Shown here: piece after piece, positions 14,408 to 21,047 of the stretch
Layout of the letters: every line of letters begins with the position of its first letter
Position numbering within the stretch: position 1 is the first letter of the stretch
Assembly (NCBI GenBank): GCA_902766855.1
Contig: CACXFE010000046.1
Span: 1 to 24,592, forward strand
Source: Oscillospiraceae bacterium
Lineage (GTDB): Bacteria > Bacillota > Clostridia > Oscillospirales > Acutalibacteraceae
Reading direction: 5' to 3'
DNA length: 24,592 nt
Made by a program: the position numbers and the translations under genes
Notes under the pieces: generated by a model
Seen by the model: the letters and a program-made list of their open reading frames with translations, nothing else
The model's database searches: none
What the model was told of the DNA's origin: nothing

Positions 14408-15669
14408 TCCGCATCCTCCTTTTGGAGTTTGTTCAGCCTGATCAGGCAGTTTTCAAGCGTTGCGCGCCCTTTCACCACATCCTCCGCAAAAGCGCGGCAG
14501 TTCGGCGCCCCGCAGGAGCCGCAGTCGATCCCCGGCAGGGTATCCCGCAGTTTTTGAATATCCGCCATCATGCGCATTGATTCCGCCATACTGTCCGAGA
14601 GGCGCGTGATAGGATGATAGGTGGGCATTGTGTTGAATATATACCCGTCCGGAATGTAGGTTTCATCTGCCGATAGAAAGTTTTGTGAAACCGGCAAATA
14701 CCGCCGCAGCCCTTGCAGGCGCGCTTTGGCAATGAAGGGGTTTTCTACCGCCATCACCCCGCCGACGCATCCGCCCGTGCAGGCGTTTAACTCAATAAAC
14801 TCCAACTGCGGAATATTGCCGTTTTCAATCTGATCCAATACACGGATGACATTGTTGATCCCGTCTGCCGCGAGGTAACTTTCGTTGAAAATCGCGGTTG
14901 CCTCTCCGCCGGAACTCGCCCAACCGATGCCGATCATGCCGGAATGAGAAATTGCGTGGATTTCGCCGCCCGGTTTCATTTTGGCGATCAGTTGAAAATA
15001 CAACTCACTGATCGAAACCACCACATCCACCCGGCTTTTATATTCCGCAAAGCCGTTCCGAACATAACTGACTTTGGCCGGACAGGGGGAGATAAAGCAA
15101 ACGCCGATCTCCTCCGGCTTTAATTCCGGGTGCTCTTTTTCCGCCTTTTCGCGGGCAAGAGCCGCCGCCACCTCCATCGGAGGCAGCATGTGAATGATGT
15201 TCTCGGTCAAAGAAGGGAAGCGAAGGGCGATCAAGCGAATGATCACCGGGCATGCCGAACTGATTGCCGGCTTTTTAACCCCTTCGGTTTTCAGATAAAG
15301 CCGGGTATAGGCGCTGACGAGTTCCGCCGCTGCCGAAACCTCAAACACATCGTCAAAACCGATTTTCAAAAGACCGTCCAGTACATAATCCACATCGTCC
15401 AGATTGTCAAACTGTCCGTACAGGGTGGGTGCGGGGATGGCAATTTTCCATTTAAAGCGATCCATTTCGGATAACTTCCCGCAGGCCGCTTTTTTCGCCC
15501 CGTTCTGGCAAACGCGAATGCATTCGCCGCAGTCAATGCATCTCTCCTGATTGATGACAGCGTGCCCGTTTTTAATGCGGATCGCTTCCGTTGGGCAGTG
15601 TTTCAAGCAGGTGGTGCATCCGCTGCATTTTTCTACATCAAGATAAACCGAATGTTCGTATTTATTCAT
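14404..15669 (-). CDS. hydS: HydS-type putative sensory [FeFe] hydrogenase homologue
   Basis: The 421-residue protein has two N-terminal ferredoxin [4Fe-4S] sites (C15-C25 and C44-C54), an [FeFe] hydrogenase H-domain (about 70-340), and a C-terminal Fe-S motif of the RnfB/CO-dehydrogenase type (C383, C386, C391, C408). All four cysteines expected to hold the H-cluster cubane remain: C140 in SSACP, C196 in SPCPAK, and C297 and C301 in NACTGGCVGG. The residue matching the proton-relay cysteine (first Cys of TSCCP) is Ala139, and the L2 and L3 motifs are degenerate. That pattern fits putative H2-sensing hydrogenases encoded within hydABC loci rather than a high-turnover enzyme. No PAS domain is seen. 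Start ATG 15669 has only a weak AGG site. Confidence 0.88.
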   Translation of the reverse strand: MNKYEHSVYLDVEKCSGCTTCLKHCPTEAIRIKNGHAVINQERCIDCGECIRVCQNGAKKAACGKLSEMDRFKWKIAIPAPTLYGQFDNLDDVDYVLDGLLKIGFDDVFEVSAAAELVSAYTRLYLKTEGVKKPAISSACPVIIRLIALRFPSLTENIIHMLPPMEVAAALAREKAEKEHPELKPEEIGVCFISPCPAKVSYVRNGFAEYKSRVDVVVSISELYFQLIAKMKPGGEIHAISHSGMIGIGWASSGGEATAIFNESYLAADGINNVIRVLDQIENGNIPQLEFIELNACTGGCVGGVMAVENPFIAKARLQGLRRYLPVSQNFLSADETYIPDGYIFNTMPTYHPITRLSDSMAESMRMMADIQKLRDTLPGIDCGSCGAPNCRAFAEDVVKGRATLENCLIRLNKLQKEDAE

Positions 15670-15690
15670 GGTGAAAACCTGCCGAAAAGA

Positions 15691-16116
15691 TTATTTTAAG
15701 TTTACCCGCATGGTAATATCCGTGCCTTTGCCGAGTTCGGAGCGGATTTCCATATGATCGGTGTACCGTTTCATATTGGGAAGCCCCATTCCGGCGCCGA
15801 AGCCGAGCGTTCGGATTCGATCCGACGCGGTGGAAAACCCTTCCTGCATCGCTTGGTCGATATCCTTGATCCCGGGGCCGTGATCCCGCAAAGAAATCAC
15901 GATTTCCTCTTCGGTGACCGTTACATCCGCTTCGCCCCCGCCCGCATGGATGACCATGTTGATTTCGCCTTCATACATCGCGATGGAAACCCGCCGGATG
16001 ATGTCAGGCGAAATGCCGAGTAGGCGCAGATTTTTTTTGACCTGAACCGATGCCTGACCTGCCGAAGTAAAATCAGCACCGTCAACGTCAAAATGAAAAG
16101 TCAAAGCCTCAGACAC
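15691..16116 (-). CDS. RsbW-like serine kinase/anti-sigma-type ATPase
   Basis: The 141-residue protein is a compact GHKL ATPase of the RsbW/SpoIIAB type: N box YEGEINMVIHA (about residues 48-58), G1 box LRDHGPGI, and G2 box FGAGMGLPNMKRY. Such proteins phosphorylate serine on antagonist proteins or bind sigma factors. Here no sigma factor or STAS-domain partner is encoded in the operon, so the partner may be one of the DRTGG or Fe-S proteins nearby. The start overlaps the end of DRTGG protein 1 by 8 bases; the stop is 21 bases before hydS. Confidence 0.86.
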   Translation of the reverse strand: MSEALTFHFDVDGADFTSAGQASVQVKKNLRLLGISPDIIRRVSIAMYEGEINMVIHAGGGEADVTVTEEEIVISLRDHGPGIKDIDQAMQEGFSTASDRIRTLGFGAGMGLPNMKRYTDHMEIRSELGKGTDITMRVNLK

Positions 16117-16465
16117 TTTTGACCCTGTTTCCTACAAGACCGTTGCTGTATAAAATACCGCAGGCCTCGTACATTCTTTTTTTGGTTGCCATGATCACAA
16201 TATTACTTTCTTTTGCGAGTTCCACCATTTCGGCAGTTGGCATTTTGGAACGCACAAACACGATGCAGTTCATATCCATCATTTCCGCCGTGCGGACAAC
16301 CTGTGAATTGACAAGCCCCGTTAATAGAACCGCCTGATCTTTGACATAGGCGAGTACATCGCTCATCATATCGCTGCCGCAGGCAGAATAGACATGCCTC
16401 GAAAGATCTTCTTCACAGCAGATCACTTCCGCATCCAGTAATTCTTGAATAGTAGAGATTTTCAT
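16109..16465 (-). CDS. DRTGG domain protein 1 of the hydrogenase operon
   Basis: The 118-residue protein fits the DRTGG domain family, with the hallmark late stretch SNIVIMATKKRMYEACGILY (residues 88-107). It has a helical N terminus (ISTIQELLDAEVIC) and a central beta-rich part (AVLLTGLVNSQVVRTAEMMD). The family is regarded as a ligand-binding or regulatory module. It lies between hydC and the RsbW-like gene, 31 bases after hydC, and resembles DRTGG protein 2 further down the operon. A sensor or scaffold role in hydrogenase control is inferred. Confidence 0.83.
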   Translation of the reverse strand: MKISTIQELLDAEVICCEEDLSRHVYSACGSDMMSDVLAYVKDQAVLLTGLVNSQVVRTAEMMDMNCIVFVRSKMPTAEMVELAKESNIVIMATKKRMYEACGILYSNGLVGNRVKSV

Positions 16466-16496
16466 AGCAATCTTTTCTCCTCAAAAAGACAGAAAT

Positions 16497-16994
16497 TTAT
16501 TTTCCGTATTTCGAAAGAATTCCGTCAATATCGTCCACCGTCAAGCGGCCGTATACTTCGTCATTCACGGTCATGACAGGGGCCAATCCGCACGCGCCGA
16601 TGCAGCGGCAGGCAGTCAGAGAAAACTTACCGTCTTCGGTGCATTCATCCGCACCGATTCCGAGTTTCTCACTCAACTTGTTGAAAATATCGCCCGAACC
16701 CTTTACATAACAAGCGGTTCCGAGGCATACGGAAATGTTGTATTCGCCTTTCGGGGAAAGGGCAAATTGCGCGTAAAAGGTGGCAACGCCGTATACTTTT
16801 TCAAGCGGCACATCCATTCCTTCCGCGATCATTTCCTGCACTTCCATCGGGAGATAACCGTAAATGTCCTGTGCTTGCTGCATCACAGCCATCAGCAGGC
16901 TTTTATCGTGCTTGTTAGCGGCGATAACATCTTGCAGTTGTTTCTCCTGTTCAGCGGTTCCTTTAAAGGGAATCTTACTGGCTTTTTTTAGCAT
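16497..16994 (-). CDS. hydC: HydC, NuoE-like [2Fe-2S] subunit of the HydABC hydrogenase
   Basis: The 165-residue protein is a NuoE/HydC-type thioredoxin-fold subunit. Its [2Fe-2S] ligands are C90 and C95 (SVCLGTACYVKG) and C131 and C135 (ACRCIGACGLAP). The N-terminal helical part (DIYGYLPMEVQEMIAEGMDVPLEKVYGVATFYAQF region) matches the family throughout. HydC completes the HydABC core with HydB and HydA, and passes electrons between the HydB flavin and the Fe-S chain. It is first in the operon; an AGGAGG site (minus strand, about 17003-17010) lies just before ATG 16994. The separation from hydB and hydA by seven genes is notable, since the three are adjacent in many organisms. Confidence 0.93.
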   Translation of the reverse strand: MLKKASKIPFKGTAEQEKQLQDVIAANKHDKSLLMAVMQQAQDIYGYLPMEVQEMIAEGMDVPLEKVYGVATFYAQFALSPKGEYNISVCLGTACYVKGSGDIFNKLSEKLGIGADECTEDGKFSLTACRCIGACGLAPVMTVNDEVYGRLTVDDIDGILSKYGK

Positions 16995-17070
16995 GAACCA
17001 AATCCTCCTTCAGTTGATTCTATGCGGGTGTCGCGCGGCCAAAACGCAGTGAACCCACATATACTCATAC

Positions 17071-17099
17071 AGTATACCATATTCCCGCGCGTTTGAAAA
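17071..17099 (-). promoter_or_regulatory. Putative promoter of the hydrogenase operon
   Basis: On the minus strand TTTTCA (17099-17094), a 17-base spacer and TATACT (17076-17071) form a plausible sigma-A promoter; the -35 box is weak (4 of 6 consensus bases). The leader would be about 70 nt. The -10 box is one arm of a 17-bp dyad, TATACT (17060-17065) and AGTATA (17071-17076) with a 5-base spacer, which could be an operator. Confidence 0.55.
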
Positions 17100-17106
17100 G
17101 GGTTTT

Positions 17107-17149
17107 TCGATAAATTTTTAACGAAATTTTTCAGAGAAAATTTTGTCGA
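17107..17149. promoter_or_regulatory. Imperfect inverted repeat in the hydC-apbE divergent region, possible regulator site
   Basis: TCGATAAATTTTT (17107-17119) and AAAATTTTGTCGA (17137-17149) are inverted copies with 11 of 13 positions matching. They are separated by 17 bases that contain another AAATTTTTC/GAAAATTTT pair. The site lies upstream of both divergent promoters in an A/T-rich stretch, where an activator or repressor could act. No known consensus (for example a Rex box) is seen. Confidence 0.35.
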
Positions 17150-17215
17150 TTTTTAATATTTTTTTCAACTGTCTTTTTACAAACTCGGCGGTTGATCCGG
17201 CAAGGGAAATTTTCC

Positions 17216-17244
17216 TTTACAAAGCGGGGCAATCATTGTATAAT
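17216..17244 (+). promoter_or_regulatory. Promoter of apbE (apparently leaderless)
   Basis: TTTACA (17216-17221), 17 bases, TATAAT (17239-17244). With the usual 6-7 base distance, transcription would start at about 17250-17252, at or within a base or two of the ATG at 17252. Confidence 0.75.
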
Positions 17245-17251
17245 ATAAGGT

Positions 17252-18217
17252 ATGAAAAAGACAGTTTCACTCCCGATGTTGTTGATGCTGGTGCTGTTGT
17301 GCGGTTGCACACAGGGCGGGCAGGAAAGTTCACAAACACGCTTGATACTTGACACTGTGGCGACCATCACCGCCGATTGCGATGAGGAAACGCTGAACGG
17401 TGCTTTTGCGTTGTGCGAAGAACTGGAAAATCGTTTCAGCCGCACCAAAAAAGAGAGTGAAGTGTATCGCCTGAATAAAACGGCGGGGTATACGCCGGTT
17501 TCCGCCGATGTTGCCACCGTGGTGCGCAGGGCGCTGTTTTATTCCGGGCAGACGGCGGGGCGGTTCGATATTACGATCGCCCCGGTGAGTATGTTATGGG
17601 ATTTTGAAAATCAGGTGATCCCGTCGAAAGATGAAATCGCGGCGGCGCTGCCGAATGTGGATTATCACAGTATTTCGTTTTCGGGGGAGCAAATCAATCT
17701 CGGCGGCAAACAAATTGACCTGGGCGCGATCGCCAAAGGCTATATTGCCGACCGTGTGATTGCTTATTTTGAAGAAAAAGGTGTAGAAAAAGCGCTTGTC
17801 AATCTCGGCGGAAACATTGCTTTGCGCGGAGAGTATACCGTAGGGATCCGGAAACCGATGGAAGAATCGGTCATGCTTGTGGTTCATTTGGCGGACAAAA
17901 GCGCGGTAACCGCGGGGATCGACCAGCGTTGTATCCGAGCCGGTGACCGTCTTTATCACCACATTTTGGATCCGAAAACGGGATACGGCGTAGAAAACGA
18001 ACTGGCCTCGGTCACGGTAATCGGCGCCTGCTCGATGGATTGCGATGCGCTTTCCACCTGCTGTATGCTGCTGGGAACCGAAGAAGGGGTACACCTGATC
18101 GAGAACACAGCGGATACGGAAGCGGTGTTTATCAGCCGCGAAGGCAAAGTGACCCTGACCGCGGGGCTTTACCGTGAAAACGATACGATCATAATGAAAG
18201 AAGAGAAACGATCATGA
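17252..18217 (+). CDS. apbE: FAD:protein FMN transferase ApbE, lipoprotein
   Basis: ApbE attaches FMN covalently to threonine in membrane flavoproteins such as Rnf or Nqr subunits, acting outside the cytoplasmic membrane. The 321-residue product has a lipoprotein signal (MKKTVSLPMLL, lipobox L16-C17-G18-C19). The catalytic domain follows: ENRFSRTKKESEVYRLN, FDITIAPVSMLW, LGAIAKGYIADRVIAY, and a C-terminal HHILDPKTGYG plus SMDCDALSTCCMLLG block with the conserved metal-site aspartate and threonine region. ATG 17252 gives an ideal signal peptide n-region (MKK), yet lies only 7 bases after a -10 box with no room for a normal ribosome site. Its stop overlaps the secA start (ATGA). No Rnf or Nqr target gene is present in the window. 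Confidence 0.92.
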   Translation: MKKTVSLPMLLMLVLLCGCTQGGQESSQTRLILDTVATITADCDEETLNGAFALCEELENRFSRTKKESEVYRLNKTAGYTPVSADVATVVRRALFYSGQTAGRFDITIAPVSMLWDFENQVIPSKDEIAAALPNVDYHSISFSGEQINLGGKQIDLGAIAKGYIADRVIAYFEEKGVEKALVNLGGNIALRGEYTVGIRKPMEESVMLVVHLADKSAVTAGIDQRCIRAGDRLYHHILDPKTGYGVENELASVTVIGACSMDCDALSTCCMLLGTEEGVHLIENTADTEAVFISREGKVTLTAGLYRENDTIIMKEEKRS

Positions 18218-20943
18218 GTTTATTAACTGCCATTTTCGGCAATTACAGTGAAAAAGAAATCAAACGCATTTTGCCGCTGCAAAAGCGTGTGTTGGCATTG
18301 GAAGAGGAATACCGTGCTTTGAGCGACGATGCTCTTCGCCGGAAAACCGATGAATTTAAGGAGCGCCTGCAAACCGGGGAAACGCTGGACGATCTCTTGC
18401 CGGAGGCGTTTGCCGCCTGCCGTGAAGCGGCGGACAGAGTTCTTGGTTTGCGCCATTTCCCGGTGCAGATTTTAGGCGGAATCATTTTGCATCAGGGCCG
18501 CATTGCCGAGATGAAAACCGGCGAAGGAAAAACACTGGTGGCAACTTTGCCCGCTTATCTGAACGCGCTTTCCGGCCAAGGCGTTCATATTGTAACCGTG
18601 AACGATTATCTTGCGAAACGCGACTCGGAATGGATGGGAAAACTTTATCGCTTTATGGGGTTAAAAGTTGGCCTGATCATTCACGGCTTATCGCATGAAG
18701 AAAAGGTGGCGGCCTATCAGGCTGACATTACCTACTGCACCAATAACGAACTCGGGTTTGATTATCTGCGCGACAACATGGTGATCTACAAAGAGCAAAA
18801 GGTGCAGCGCGGGCATCATTTTGCGATCGTGGACGAAGTGGACTCCATTTTGATCGACGAAGCGAGAACGCCGCTGATCATTTCGGGACAGAGTGATAAA
18901 TCCACCGATCTGTACGCCATGGCAAACCGCTTTGCGGCGGGTCTGCAAATGGTAAAAGTGAAGGAAATGGACGATAAGATGAATGCCGACGATTCCGATT
19001 ACGACGGCGATTATGTGGTGGATGAAAAAGCCCATACCGCCACCTTGACTCCTTCCGGCGTACAAAAGGCGGAGCAATATTTCAAGATTGAAAACCTGAA
19101 TGACAGTGAAAATATCGCAATCGCACACCATATCAACCAGGCGATCCGTGCCCACGGCATTATGAAACGCGATGTGGACTATGTGGTGAAAGACGGCGAA
19201 GTGATCATCGTGGATGAGTTTACCGGGCGTTTAATGTACGGCAGGCGTTACAACGAAGGTCTGCATCAGGCGATCGAGGCCAAGGAAGGCGTGCAGGTGG
19301 CGCACGAATCCAAAACGCTGGCGACCATTACTTTCCAGAATTTCTTCCGCTTGTATGACAAGTTATCCGGTATGACGGGGACCGCCATGACCGAAGAAAC
19401 CGAATTTCAGGAAATTTATAAACTGGATGTGGTGGAGATCCCCACCAATAAGCCGATCATCCGGGATGATCAAAACGATGTGGTGTATAAAACCGAGAAA
19501 GCCAAGTTCAACGCGGTGATCGATAAAATCATCGCTTGCCACGAAAAAGGGCAGCCGGTTTTGGTGGGTACGGTGACCATTGAAAAATCCGAAATTCTGT
19601 CCGGCATGCTGAAACGCCGTGGCGTTTCCCACAATGTGTTGAACGCAAAACATCATGAAAAAGAAGCGGAAATCATTGCCCAGGCGGGGAAACTCGGCGC
19701 GGTGACCATTGCAACCAACATGGCGGGGCGCGGTACCGACATTATGCTCGGCGGTAACGCAGAGTACCTTGCCAAAGCCGCTCTTCGGCATGACGGATTG
19801 AGCGAGGACATGATCAACGAAGCCACCGGCTTTGCCGAAACGAGCGACGCGGACATTCTTTCCGCCAGGGAACAGTTTAAGCAGTATTATGAACGCTTCA
19901 AGGCGGAAATTGCCCCGGAAGCGGAGGAAGTACGAAAAGCAGGCGGCCTTGCGATCATCGGTACCGAGCGGCATGATTCCCGCCGGATCGATAATCAGTT
20001 GCGCGGGCGCGCGGGGCGGCAGGGAGATCCGGGCGCCACGCAGTTCTTTGTTTCTTTGGAAGATGATCTGATGCGTCTGTTCGGCGGCGAGCGGATCTCT
20101 ACCATGATGGAAACCCTGCGGGTGGAAGAGGATACGCCGCTTGAAAGCGGTATGCTTTCCCGCACGATCGAAAATGCCCAAAAGAAGAAAGAGGGCATGA
20201 ACTTTGCCATCCGTAAAAATGTTCTGCAATATGACGATGTGATGAACAAACAGCGTGAGTTGATTTACGGCCAGCGAAACCGCGTGCTGGATGGGGAAGA
20301 CCTGAAAGAAACCGTTTTGAAGATGATTGACGAAACCATTGATGAATACAGTAAGATTTACCTTGCGGATGAAGCCGTGCATGATAACTGGGATCTTGCG
20401 GGAATGAGGGAATACTTCCTCGGTTGGATCACCACGCCGGATGATCTGCATTTCACGCCCGAAGAACTCGGCAACACTTCGCGGGAAGAAGTGGCGGATT
20501 CGCTGAAAGCCAAAGCCCATGCGCGGTATGAGCAGCGTGAGGCGGAGTTTGGCAGTAACATCATGCGTGAGATCGAGCGCGTGATGCTGTTGCGCAGTGT
20601 GGATATCAACTGGATGGATCACATTGATAATATGGATCAACTCCGGCAGGGGATCGGGCTTCGCGCATACGGCCAGCATGACCCGGTGGTGGAATACCGC
20701 AATGACAGTTATGATATGTTTGAAGCGATGACCAACACCATCCGCGAGCAGACGGCGAAACTGGTTTTGACCGTGCGTGTCCGCAATGATGAAAATGTCA
20801 AGCGTGAAAAAGTGGCGGAAGAAACCAATACGGGCGATAAACCGCAAACCGTGCGCGGGCGCGGGGCGGTCAGCAAAAACGCGCTTTGCCCATGCGGCAG
20901 CGGCAAAAAATATAAACGCTGCTGTGGGAAAGGATTAGAATAA
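18214..20943 (+). CDS. secA: Preprotein translocase ATPase SecA
   Basis: SecA drives protein export through SecYEG. The 909-residue product is full length: Walker A MKTGEGKT (100-107), the DEVDSILIDEARTPLI Walker B/DEAD-like motif, a preprotein crosslinking domain, GRRYNEGLHQAIEAKEG, the second nucleotide-binding fold (TNMAGRGTDIMLGG, RQGDPGATQFF), a helical scaffold (NWMDHIDNMDQLRQGIGLRAYGQ), and a C-terminal zinc SEC-C motif (C892, C894, C902, C903) that contacts SecB or phospholipid in other bacteria. ATG 18214 overlaps the apbE stop by 4 bases, so secA here appears to depend on the apbE transcript. An insertion sequence begins 7 bases after the stop codon. Confidence 0.97.
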   Translation: MSLLTAIFGNYSEKEIKRILPLQKRVLALEEEYRALSDDALRRKTDEFKERLQTGETLDDLLPEAFAACREAADRVLGLRHFPVQILGGIILHQGRIAEMKTGEGKTLVATLPAYLNALSGQGVHIVTVNDYLAKRDSEWMGKLYRFMGLKVGLIIHGLSHEEKVAAYQADITYCTNNELGFDYLRDNMVIYKEQKVQRGHHFAIVDEVDSILIDEARTPLIISGQSDKSTDLYAMANRFAAGLQMVKVKEMDDKMNADDSDYDGDYVVDEKAHTATLTPSGVQKAEQYFKIENLNDSENIAIAHHINQAIRAHGIMKRDVDYVVKDGEVIIVDEFTGRLMYGRRYNEGLHQAIEAKEGVQVAHESKTLATITFQNFFRLYDKLSGMTGTAMTEETEFQEIYKLDVVEIPTNKPIIRDDQNDVVYKTEKAKFNAVIDKIIACHEKGQPVLVGTVTIEKSEILSGMLKRRGVSHNVLNAKHHEKEAEIIAQAGKLGAVTIATNMAGRGTDIMLGGNAEYLAKAALRHDGLSEDMINEATGFAETSDADILSAREQFKQYYERFKAEIAPEAEEVRKAGGLAIIGTERHDSRRIDNQLRGRAGRQGDPGATQFFVSLEDDLMRLFGGERISTMMETLRVEEDTPLESGMLSRTIENAQKKKEGMNFAIRKNVLQYDDVMNKQRELIYGQRNRVLDGEDLKETVLKMIDETIDEYSKIYLADEAVHDNWDLAGMREYFLGWITTPDDLHFTPEELGNTSREEVADSLKAKAHARYEQREAEFGSNIMREIERVMLLRSVDINWMDHIDNMDQLRQGIGLRAYGQHDPVVEYRNDSYDMFEAMTNTIREQTAKLVLTVRVRNDENVKREKVAEETNTGDKPQTVRGRGAVSKNALCPCGSGKKYKRCCGKGLE

Positions 20944-20950
20944 AATAGGG

Positions 20951-20973
20951 AAGACGGGGCTGTCGCAAAATAG
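20951..20973 (+). repeat. IS left terminal inverted repeat
   Basis: 23 bases starting AAGACGGGGCTGTCG, an exact reverse complement of 22762-22784. Confidence 0.93.
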
Positions 20974-20987
20974 GCCCTGTAAAAAGA

Positions 20988-21030
20988 AGAGTTCAGGAGG
21001 CTGAAAAAACAGTCGACTGAACTCTCTTTT
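20988..21030 (+). terminator. Terminator-like hairpin inside the IS left end
   Basis: A 9-bp perfect stem (20988-20996 with 21017-21025), extendable outward by further A-T pairs, with a 20-base loop and a CTTTTT tail. It lies between secA and the transposase start, and would end secA transcription and shield the transposase gene from read-through. Confidence 0.65.
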
Positions 21031-21047
21031 TGTGGTAAAATTAAGTT

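Noticed and set aside
17101..17160. Possible Rex-type redox operator upstream of the hydrogenase operon
   Set aside because: Only a TTAAC half site is present; the palindromic TTGTTAA/TTAACAA pattern is missing.
19363..20847. 494-codon open frame antisense to secA
   Set aside because: Long, but His/Phe/Ile-rich without any domain and fully opposite the conserved ATPase core of SecA. It is a codon-bias artefact.
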